Positions 37,342 through 47,065 of a DNA stretch of 64,000 nucleotides are shown one piece after another. The first letter of the stretch is position 1; the number at the start of each line of letters is the position of its first letter. Below the pieces are notes generated by a model. The model was not told the DNA's origin and did no database searches. It saw only the letters and a list, made by a program, of their open reading frames with translations. The DNA is taken from contig NC_040033.1 of the NCBI RefSeq assembly GCF_000972845.2, positions 5,422,241 through 5,486,240 on the forward strand, in the 5' to 3' direction. This stretch comes from Larimichthys crocea. Its lineage: Eukaryota > Chordata > Actinopteri > Sciaenidae. The position numbers and the translations under genes were made by a program.

Positions 37342-38873
37342 TCACACTGCAACCCAGAGGATTGAAATGTTAGTGCCGCCCTCGTGTGTTATCTGGTTAA
37401 CTCGTCCACGGATACAGTCCAGAGTAACATACACAGCTGTACCGTTCTGTACCTGAAATGAAGCCCTGAGCCCGATGCTGGCCCACTGGCTTCCTTCAGG
37501 CATAAAACCAGACACCTGCTGAGCCACAGGACCTGCCTGCCCTCCCTGACCCCCCGCCTGCTGCAAAGTGAGTTTTACAATATTGCAAGAGTGTATCAGC
37601 TTCAGGTTAAGGGCTATGTTCACAGTCCCTTTCTCGTGGAATATAAAGTTCTTACGGCTGTTCGGCTCCCCTGAGCGGGCCAAATGAACTTGCGGCGTGT
37701 CCGGGCTTATCTGCTGGAACAACAGCGGTTTATTCCTGACTGCTCCCGAGGGCAGGCCAGTCCTGGACACGGTAGCCGCCAGGGCTGAAGACACCGCCGA
37801 AGGAATCCAGATAAGACTCAGCATGCTGATCCCAGTGCTGTCCCCAAAGTAACGGATGTTACACTGGGATGGAGACGTGATCTCAAAGCTAAGCGTGTCC
37901 CCGCTCTCCACGCTCACGGCACCGGAGAGGGTGATGGAGGTGTCCCTGTAGTTGACGCCAGTCTTGAAGGCTTGCATCGCCTCCTGGCCAGTCCCGTTTC
38001 GGTTCGTGTAGGCAATCAGGGAGAAACCCTCTCGAATGCAGGTGTGGCCCATAGAGTAAAGCGCCTGTTGGAGGACAAACTTCACAACACCGCTTTCCGT
38101 GAAGCGCACGCCGCGATTGTCATGAGTTAGGATGATCATATACGGGTCGGACACTGAGGTTATGCGGAAAGTTGGACGGTAGCTGGTCTGGTAGTGCGCC
38201 AACAGGGACATCTGAGCCGTCATCGCTACGGCACCGGTATCATGCGACAACCAGAGCACGCTTAAAGACGGAGTGGTTACATCATAGACGTGAAGATCCT
38301 TGCTCTGGTTGCAGTGTTGATTCGGACTCTTCAGCAGCAGAGTAAAGGTGTGGTTGGGCTCCACCTCGACTCCACTGCTGACGCTCACACCCTGGAAGTA
38401 CTTCCCATCCGGCTGTTCAATGCGAACACCACTGAGGTCCTGACCATCCTCCTCTTGGCTCCCATTAAGCCTCATTCCCAACTGAAGGAAGTTCCTGCAG
38501 CTGTGCTTTATCGCAAAGTTATGATCCAACCACACCAGGCCGTGCTGGAGGAACGTCACATGTCCCGCCTCATTGGACAACAGATCAGTGACCTCTTTGC
38601 CTCGGATGTTTAGTTGAAGCCCAGGGAAGATGTGGGTGCTGGAGGTCCGTACAGAAGGGAGTACCACATTGGCCCTCCAAGACTGGGAGAGTCGGCTCTC
38701 TGAAGGCAGGCCGCAGACGGCGTCACTGATAGCCGTGCAGGGACTGCCGACAGGTTCTCCATCGCAGTCCGAACAGGCCTGGCACTCCTGCAGCTCCTGG
38801 TTGTAGAAGTAGCCATGACCACACAAGCCCATCACTGCTTCTCTTGCAGAGATTCCCAGACACCTGAACCCCC
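37342..38873 (-). CDS. Last exon of the secreted protein: EGF end, TNFR-like module, three jelly-roll-like repeats
   Basis: One 1532-nt exon. The acceptor (minus-strand ttatctgcacag) joins in phase 1 to give NTPGGFRCLGIS, completing the EGF-like module. Then CGHGYFYNQELQECQACSDC with CTAISDAVC forms a TNFR-like module. The repeats share a G-x-V/hydrophobic strand (EAGHVTFLQ, ESGVVKFVLQ, EKGTVNIALN), an early Cys (HSC, HTC, HSC) and a later Cys (QHC, SQC, LDC), and two of three carry a V-x-SG-x-x-V-E or VESGD turn. Long single-exon coding is usual for C1q and TNF-type domains. Confidence 0.85.
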
Positions 38874-41285
38874 CTGTGCAGATAAAGAATGGAGAAAACA
38901 AGGAGTCAAACTGCTCTGAAGACTCAGCACAAAGTCAGTATGAAAAATGGTTTAATTACTTCTGTTAGTCAGCATTGTACCCAAACATGATCAAATATGA
39001 ATAAAGAGGAGGAAGATTTGCTCTAAAAATGAAGGAAGGCAATAGTATTTTTTCAGTTAGTTGCAAACTGTGTTGATTATGAAGAAAATAAGCATTTGTT
39101 GAACTCACCAGGAGTGTTAAGGCACTTTACTCTCTCTCCACAAATGTTTGGTAATTCAAGGCATTCATCTCTGTCCTGCAATTCATACAAATTCATATCA
39201 TACATATCATAATAACAGTCGATTTTAAGTGTATTTTTTAAAAACATTTGGCCTAAAACTGCAGATATCTGATGTTTTTTGCCTCATGAATTGACATTAA
39301 ATGACAAAAATAATAAAATATCTGTGTTTTCTCTTGAATTATTTATCATAATTAGAGGTAATATCATGTATCGAGGTGCTAAAGTGTAAATATTGTGCCT
39401 CCAAATCAGCTGTTGTTATTGTTGGGTGAAAACATTTGTGTATTTTTAAAATAAAATATCAGTATTTTAAAGGACCGTACCTGGCACATCCTGTCTGCAG
39501 TAGGAGAACATTGTGAGATCAGAAAGAACCCCGGTGGACACATGGTGCATTTCTCACACTGAGGCGGGTCCCTCTGAAAATCACAGTACTCCTCCTGCCC
39601 ACAGGGCGAAGGGCATCCGAGCAGAGGTTGAGGAAAATGAGCCTCCCCGACTACGTCCATCACCTTCGTGTCCATGTCCATCTTGTGGACGGCGTAGGAC
39701 TTCTGCAGGTGGCTGCGAGCTTGGCTCTGCAGACCCGCCAGGTGATTCTGGAAGTAGCTCTGCAGCTCGCCCTGCAGGCCCTGGAAGGAAACCTGCTTGA
39801 CGGTGTCAGAGAGGAGACCGTACTGAGCCTTCACCACGTCCATCTGCTCGTACATGCGCTGCTGCTGCTCCAGGATCTCCCTCTGCTGGGACAGTAGCGT
39901 ATCCTGTTGGTCCACGAGCTTCTGCTGCAGGTCGCGGATGATCACCTGCTGGGCTCGCAGGGCCTCCACCAGCTTCTCCTGCCCCTTGGCCAGCTGGAGG
40001 TGTAAGATGAGGGCGTCTTCTGAGGGAACTTCATTCTCCCCTGAGAGAGGGGAGGAAAAAAAAGGCACAATGGGATCAGACAGACATGTTCTTATTGTCG
40101 GAGGAAGTGATTAAATGAGATTAGGGCTGATTCAGTAGTTTGATTTCTGCAGGAACAAAGTGTGAACACCCAGTGACCCCCTTCTATTAGTCTAGCCATG
40201 GCAAGTGCAATGAAAGTTTCCTATATGGACCAGCATCAAAGCAGTCTGCATTTTCTGCACAATTGACTCTGAGACATTTTTCCAGTCCAGCTGCTCTAGT
40301 TGCGCTGCAGGTATCATTTTTTGGGCTGAAGGTCAACAAAGTCTTTGCTGTTAAATCAGAATTAAAATTAAAATCTGTTGATCACTGGTGGTGGGGGAAA
40401 CGTGATTTAAGACAATACAGAGTGTTGTGCATTTGGTTAAATAACAGGATCTCAGCTCGTGATGAGAATTCATCAACTTCTTTTGATTTTCACTCAAGCA
40501 GAAATCTCTCTCAGCGTGCGCAACTGTGCAGGAAGGACGAGTCAATCAGCCTCTAATCATCTAAACACAACAGTTACATTATTACATGACAATGATGATG
40601 ATGATGATGATGATGGAGATAACAGACCTGGCTTGATGTCACATGTGAGTTGGACACCCAAAGGCGCGCCGCCAAGTTCCGGCGACGGATATCCAAGCTC
40701 CGGAAAATCCCCCAGAAACTGCGCGGCTCTGTCGGACAGATGCACGGGAGGAAGCTCGCTCTCCTCTGATCCGACCAGACATCCCTCACCCACACAAGAC
40801 TTCGCTCGAGGTTTTGGCCGTATCCTCAGCGGCAGTCTGCACTCGATCCCTCTACAGTCTCGGGTGTCATTGGAGGGCTGAAATTGTTTCACAAGAGGCG
40901 CGGCGCAGTCCACATCCGTGCACCCTGCAGGTGAAATTTCAGGCGCTCTTATCCGTGAGCTGCCGCCGCCGCCGCCGCTGCTGCTGTCACCGTGCCGCCC
41001 GCGGAGCGGCTGTACAGCCGGATAGGCTTCTCTTGGAGAGCCCGGGTACGCATGGTGCTGGCTGGCATGGCTGTGTGCTATGTGCGCCGATCTCCCCTGC
41101 GTTGCCGGGTTAAACTGCCGCGGCGGTCTGGAGGATCTGCTCCCCGGACAGTGCGCACCGGTGCACGGTCTTGGATCACCGGTCTCCGCGCCGTAGCAGT
41201 GCGTCCCACGGCAAATCTCTGCGACAGCTTGGAGTGACAACCAAGACAGCAGCAGCAGCAACAGCGCGGGTGATACTAAAACCAT
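37342..41285 (-). CDS. Secreted multidomain protein: coiled coil, TNFR-like, EGF-like and three C1q/TNF-like repeats (unrecognised gene)
   Basis: Coding exons on the minus strand are 41285-40628, 40040-39481, 39175-39109 and 38873-37342. All borders are AG/GT and phases 1, 0 and 1 match, giving 2817 nt (938 residues plus stop). Signal peptide 1-22 (MVLVSPALLLLLLSWLSLQ, cut after AVA). C-x4-C motifs start at 25, 41, 122, 144 and 164 within a Pro/Gly/Ser/His-rich region. Gln-rich coiled coil about 231-310. TNFR-like Cys module 361-405 (CEKCTMCPPGFFLISQCSPT). EGF-like DRDECLELPNICGERVKC from 407. Second TNFR-like module about 446-482. Three beta-rich repeats about 490-637, 650-785 and 800-938 end in LSVLWL, LSLIWI and ISILWV. 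No transmembrane segment follows the signal peptide, so secretion and coiled-coil oligomerisation are inferred. I do not recognise an orthologue; function unknown. It lies antisense between gad2 and apbb1ip. Confidence 0.85.
39109..39175 (-). CDS. Small exon encoding the start of the EGF-like module
   Basis: 67 nt with acceptor ttgcag and donor gtgagt on the minus strand, encoding DRDECLELPNICGERVKCLN then TP. It is too short for ordinary ORF searches. It is supported because it is needed to keep phase between its neighbours and because D-x-D-E-C is the opening of a calcium-binding EGF module. Confidence 0.85.
39481..40040 (-). CDS. Exon encoding the coiled coil and first TNFR-like module
   Basis: 560 nt, beginning GENEVPSEDALILHLQLAKG and continuing with Leu/Gln heptads (LLSQQREILEQQQRMYEQMD) to about residue 310, then the Cys-rich CPSPCGQEEYCDFQR...CEKC segment. 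The donor is CAG|gtacgg on the minus strand, phase 0. Confidence 0.88.
40592..40616 (+). repeat. (GAT)n microsatellite next to a splice donor
   Basis: About eight GAT units 12 bp inside the first intron after the coding start of the minus-strand gene. Translated in frame it would read poly-Ser, which is why an apparent ORF runs on past the donor. Confidence 0.9.
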
Positions 41286-41311
41286 TTTGTGTCCTCTCTC
41301 TCTCTCTCTGC
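40628..41311 (-). CDS. First coding exon: signal peptide and C-x4-C region
   Basis: The exon begins after a minus-strand acceptor ttttgcag at 41312-41319; the ATG is at 41285-41283, so 26 nt of 5' UTR precede it. The frame stays open further upstream, but that would put the hydrophobic core deep inside the protein, so this ATG is preferred. The five motifs read CRGTHC, CTGAHC, CTDVDC, CRGIEC and CVGEGC. The donor CCAG|gtctgt at 40628 is followed closely by a GAT/ATC microsatellite. Confidence 0.85.
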
Positions 41312-41399
41312 CTGCAAAAGAAGAAATGATACATTTGGATAAAAATCTCCAAAAGTCCATCAGCTCTCTCTTAAAGTTGACGCACACAGACTCTCTTAC

Positions 41400-41471
41400 C
41401 TTCAGCTCCAGGATGTTTGGTGAGACTGTCTCCTCCTGACTGTCAGTAAGGAATAAAAACATTAGACACAC
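41400..41471 (-). other. Probable non-coding first exon of the secreted-protein gene
   Basis: On the minus strand a good donor (CTGAAG|gtaaga at 41400) faces the acceptor at 41312 across an 88-bp intron, a typical fish intron size. The 5' end of this exon and the promoter are not determined. Confidence 0.45.
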
Positions 41472-42329
41472 GCATTACTGCTGGCTCTCTCCATGCCTGA
41501 CCCACTCTGAGGGCTTCTGCACTACAATGTCAGTTATGTGGCATTCCTAAGACTTAATTAGCATCAGGTTTCCCCGGCCACAAATTAACCCTTCACCTTC
41601 CCTGCTCTCCATGCTGGAATTCCCCCCCCTACCACCACCACCTCCAGAAAATGAGATGAAACAAGGCAGAAGGACACTTTTTCCTAATGCACGGTGTAGA
41701 AATATTCTCTCTGTTTTCATGTTTAGAAAGGGGGGATGTTGGTTGTCCATGTGGTGCCAGAATTATCTTCCCCTCTCCTGGTGACTGTCACTTCTCATCT
41801 TGCTCACTGTTGACTTTCCTGTGACCTTACGGCCGTCCAAGTTTCAAAAAGTGGCAGTGCCTTTTTTTTTTTGCACATCCTGATTGTTGAGACAGCTGCT
41901 GATCAGTGTCCTTCACGTTGCTGGCCTTGTCAACACCGAGCACCCACCACCCGCCTCCTCCTCCTCTCTTTCTTTATAGACAGAGCCTACAGAGGTCAAA
42001 CTTTTGTTGAAGGGACCTATGGCAGAAGTCAGGAATGTGAAGCCCACAGCTGGTTTTTGGACCGTGTCCTCTCTTTTGTGTGTGTGTGTGTGTGTGTTTC
42101 AGGAGGTTATCTGAGGCTGATGTGTGGTAGGTGGTGCTGGTAGGATGGTGTTTGTAGCTCGGCAGGTTCTGATGTAGTTTTCTGTTTGATCGTTTCAAGG
42201 TTATGTATGGAAGCCAAGAACAGGAGGAAAGATTTGACGTCATGACAGCGGTGATAAGTCACAAAGAACTTTGATTTACAATCTCGTGTTGCAGTTTTGA
42301 GAATATTTTGATTTATTTTCTTCTTAAAA

Positions 42330-42620
42330 ATGTTGATTTACTCGCATTTGTTGCATCACGTTCACTTGGTTTCTCATCATTTTGATGTACTCTCAAAATT
42401 TGGACTTTAATAATGTCATAATAATAGTAATTTCAGAATAATTTAGTTTTATTTTCTGATTTTTAAAACATTTATTTTGTACTTACTCTCACGTAATTTG
42501 GATTTATTATCTCATAATTTCGTCTCATTAACTCTCATATTTGTGACTTGTCGTCTGATCATTTCGACTCGGTGTCTCATTGTTTCGACTGATCTTATAA
42601 TGTTCACTTCTCATGACTTG
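42330..42620 (+). repeat. Degenerate short tandem array ('CTCATAATTTCGACT'-type words)
   Basis: Repeated variants such as ctcaaaatttggacttt, ctcataatttcgtctcatta and ctgatcatttcgactcg occur at about 20-45 bp spacing. It is a decayed minisatellite-like tract directly upstream of repeat copy 2. Confidence 0.6.
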
Positions 42621-42789
42621 TCTAATAGCTCTTACCTCTGTTGTTTTTACATAGTTTTCAATTATTAACTCTAAAAAATCAGACTTTGTATTACTACGGT
42701 GGCCACAAAACGAGCAAAAAGCTTCATCACAAAGTCTGGAGGACCTGTGGCATCTGTAGATCAGGCGTCAACCTTCGTGTCGCAGAAGT

Positions 42790-43092
42790 GCCGAAAACTG
42801 CAGTTCCTCAAACGTCCACTTGAGGCTGGCTCCAGAAGTGAGTCAGTCTCCATAAGTCCCCATGTTTCACAGCAGAAATAAACATGTTTACACCTGGTAC
42901 AAAAAACTGTTTTGGTCTCTATAGCTAATTTCCCCGTTCATGACAACTGTACTGAGGGTGAATTTATATACAACTCACCTGTTCAGATTATATTAAGGCT
43001 TAAAGTTATGCAGAATTAAGACTGTGGACACTTTGACTGACAGGTTGACAGTTGTTTGAGCACCCAGACTTCATTCAACCCGCCTCAGGTCC
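42790..43092 (+). repeat. Interspersed repeat, copy 2
   Basis: Same family and orientation as 13222-13550, with a long shared run after CTGCAGTTCCTCAAACGTCC and shared blocks to TTCATTCAACCCGCCTCAGG. Copy 2 lacks about 20 bp present in copy 1 after 'CCCCATGTT'. Confidence 0.8.
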
Positions 43093-46000
43093 GCCGATGA
43101 TCCACATCCTAAATAGACAGGAGGCGGACGAGACAGGACTGAGCTTCAAAATGAGTCTTCAGAAACTTGTGGGCGATTATACACTAATGAAAACATCTTC
43201 CACACTGGACCTTTTTAATAAAACATCATTTATAACTGCATGAAGTCCCGTTTTTTATTCATCATGAGTACTTCCAGACAAAATGAATCAAAACAAACCC
43301 TGAAATTCTTTGTTTGTTGGACTCTGTTGGCAAATGAATCCTGCCAAAAGCTGAGCAGGGAGGCTGATTAGAAACTTAAATGAGTTGCATACACAGAAAA
43401 AAAGATCCAGCTCGCTCTCTGTAAACATGCAGAGTGGAGCGGCGCTCCGCAAAGACAATAACAAGTGAAGGTTGGTAGCATGAACGGCTTTTTTTTTTTT
43501 TTTTACACCACCCACCGAGCACAGAAAGTGTTCAGTGCAGCAGAGTACAAACAGAGGGCACCACAGCACTCCTGCATGCATCACTTTTCACATCATCATG
43601 ACAGATTGTCCTCCGCAGCACCGCGTTTAACAAGCGCTTTGCAAGGTGCCCACTGGTTTTGTCATTATCACCTCATTTTCTTTTAGTGCAGGGGGAAAAA
43701 AAAAAAAAAACAGGAAAGGTATTTAGAGATGTGTCGGAGAAGTCAGGTTTTACATGACGGAGACTAATAGCTTAAAAGTATGCCCTCTTTTTACACCTCA
43801 CATCTGGAGCTCTGCTGCACAGCGCTTAAACTTGCAGCTCGTACTTTCTTTGCAGAATTTGATAAAAAATAACAACCCTGCACAGTTTCTGTGAGGTATG
43901 AGCTTGCAGCGTACATGGGGGCAGTAGTATCCTCTCTGTTGGACCACCCTCAGCGGATGAAGAGTGAGTGCAAAGACACAACAAAGCAGAAAAAAATCAC
44001 CCTTCTCCTCGAGCTGCCGAGCTCCACGGCCGTTAATCAGTGTATCTCTACTTGAGAAATGTTCCCGGAGGCACCGGCGCGCTGGAGAAACTCTGAGCTG
44101 AATGGGAGGCTGCCTTTTGCTGTCCAGAGAGAGAGAGAGAGAGAGGAAATGAGTGGTGGTGGTGGTTGTGACACATGCCTGTACCCAGAGTGTTTGTTTA
44201 ATACATCACGAGTCACGAAAGACTCTTGGACGCGTTCAAGGTTATTTGGTTTCCCCCCTCCTGTGGCGCTCAGCTTCTCTGATGACAGGGGTTTTGCCAC
44301 AGAGAGGGTGGTCTGCCTCTCCCAACGGGGCCACGGCTGATCTTTGAGGGAGGAAAATAAGGTTATGAGAGGGCTAATAATAGAAAAATAACACAAATGT
44401 AAACTAATATTTCCCTTTTGAAACAGATTAGGGGGTTGATAATGAAGGTAGCAATCGGGGGGGAAAGTTATTAGAAGGATAATAACGGAGCCCGGGTTGT
44501 GAAATCTTGTTTTTGGGCCTCCCAGGTTGACTCAAGGAGAAATGCAAATAAATAGATCTATCTGTGTCTGCGTGGTCAGATAAGAGCCGGAGGCTATTCA
44601 TAGCTTGACAGCTTGACTCTCCTTTAGTTCCCCCCTGAAGATAACTGACCTTGTTGCGTCACGCCACTGTCTTAAGATACTCCTTCCTGATTTTAAGCGA
44701 CGAAAAGACCGTAAAAGTGAAAGTGAGACGGTTTTATGTTTAAAAAGTTGTGCAGATATTGATGCATGTATGGATCTGTGGAAGGGTTTAGATCACTGGA
44801 GCTCAGACGGAGTCACCGTTGGGACTTGCCACATTACCACTCCCGCCTAAAGACTAGCTGTAAATCAGTTTCAGTGAGGTGAATTATTAACCGAGACCGT
44901 CACATTCCTCGTGCTGATTCAGCCGTTCTCTTGATCCCACCGAGACCTCGCTCTTTTTGAAAAAGAATTAAAACATTTCATCATATGCTCGAGCGTCTGT
45001 CAATCAGCAACCATGATTTGAAGTCAGAGCAAACCTCGTCCTGCAGTCCGTCCACGTTTTGTGGCTTTGACAACAGTTGCAGCACACGGCTCAGATAAGA
45101 AGTGCTGTTAAAGAGAAGAGAGAGGGGACGGCTCGAACGCTGCCTAGACAAGACTGTTGTGAAAGTTTTGAAGCTCTTGGCAGGAATGCAGTGACAGGTC
45201 TGGACCTGAACTTCCGCATTAAGCAGGAAGAAGTCAAGAAGTCAGAACGGCAGATACAATCCACACCCTCAGCACACCCAAAATCTGTCTGTATTTCTTG
45301 GTGTTGAGCTGTGTTAGAGAATATTCTGAGGTGGAGCTGACGTCCATGAAGCTGTTATCTTGAAACTAGAACAAGGATTAATACATTTGAAAAGGTGAGT
45401 CGCATCTCCGTTGAGTTAGATAAGAGACCGTACCTTCAGTTAACGGTAAACCCCTGCTTTCCTCTGAGCGGACATGACTTTGACTACTGTGTACAAGGGG
45501 CTGATTGCGACAGCTTGTCAAATTCTAGTTACGAGAGCACAGAAACGACACAAAGCTCTTATTGTTTTACCGTTATTACTTTTGTTCTCATTAGATAAGG
45601 CGAAATTACTTTGCTGCGCAGTGATGAGGCACATTAGGCGTATTTTAATATGGTGAAAAAATGGTGTTAGTTCATACGTGGTCTTGCCCAGTTACCAACT
45701 GGGTGGACCCGGCTCTAATTTCAGAATGCCGTATGACTCAATGACCACATGAAACCGATAGGATTGGCCTCCTTCTCCTTTTAATAATGCTGTCACTTTG
45801 TCTCTGATTGTAGGAACATTTTGTACAGTCGGCCCTCGGAGATGAGATTAAATCACAGAAAGAAGAAAAGAGGACAGAATTACTTAGAAACTGTATCTTT
45901 TCATGTGTCCAGGGCCGTAAAAAAAAAACATTTAGTTGACAGGGGTCAAACCAGAAAATGCTGCAATAGTTTTGTTTAGACAAAAGTTGGATGGAAATGA

Positions 46001-46917
46001 TTTTTATAAACTGCTTTTGACAAACATCGGTTCTTTAACGCTCTTTGCTGCTTTTGTTTCCACCGCAGAGCTCTCGATTTGCCTATTTACAGTCGAGTAC
46101 ATCCACTTCTTTACACACATCTGCCTCAGCACCGTGTATAGATGTTCAGCCTAGAGTAAGAGAGGGAGTTCCTGTACATTATGGTAAACACGCTGTGCTC
46201 TGATATGGCCACTTAGAGTGAGTTTGTTGTCTGGTTTCCATTTTCTTTGCCTGAAACTCAGGTTGCACATGTGTGCAGAGGCTGAAACCTTAATATTTGA
46301 GAGTTAACTTGAAGGGGGGATGTAGAAGTTGCTTTCATGCTACACTTTGTGTCTCTTTTATTTCTTTGGATAGCAGAAGTAGAACGCTATGTTTTCACAA
46401 TGCATTGTGCGGTCTTTGGCGAGGCGCCAGATTTCATGCCTGAGTGTTTCCAATAATATTTATGAACGCTGACAAATCACATATTTTCAGAGCGGTTTCT
46501 GGAAAGAAAATAGAAAATGGTGCAAAGAAGGGAGGACATATTTTTATGATTGTATCCCTTCACGCTTTGCAACGTTGTCCAAAGTAATTTGAATATGAAT
46601 CATAAGTTCACAAACGGAGTAAACGCAGTTATTGAGGGGAAATGAAATTATCCCATTACTCCCTCCATCTCACCTTACAGATGGACAATCTACGGTTGTC
46701 ATCGGTTTGTCCTGAAGAGACACGTTCGATTTAAAATGGAAAACTGAGCTCACTTCAGAGCGCTCCATGCTTCAGTAATGGTTCTTTCAAAACAGCATTA
46801 GTCATGCCAAACCTTCTCTTCCAACTATGAAAGTTCTCCAGAAGGATTGATAAAAATCGTTTTGCATGATTTCGCAACAGATCCACGTCGACCTCGATAC
46901 GCCGAGCCAAAGATAGC

Positions 46918-47065
46918 GTAGCTTAGCATAAAGACTGGAAACAGAGGGAAATAGCTAGCCTGGGCTTTGTACGGATTCAACAAACATGTTTTAATTTGTT
47001 AACTAGTGAGCTGGTTCAAACAGAACAAGCATGGCTACCTGTTTCCAGCCTTTATGCTGAGCTAC
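46918..47065. repeat. Foldback of a dispersed repeat
   Basis: 46918-46944 (GTAGCTTAGCATAAAGACTG...) and the reverse complement of 47039-47065 agree at 25 of 27 positions. The central 94 bp do not obviously pair. The arms belong to the repeat family also seen near 55.13 kb. Confidence 0.75.

Noticed and set aside
40557..40627. Continuation of the first coding frame through the GAT repeat (poly-Ser)
   Set aside because: A good donor at 40628 joins in phase to the coiled-coil exon, so this is intron sequence in the main transcript.
41286..41471. Upstream in-frame Met for the secreted protein
   Set aside because: It crosses an acceptor and a donor on the minus strand and would bury the signal peptide; treated as 5' UTR and intron.
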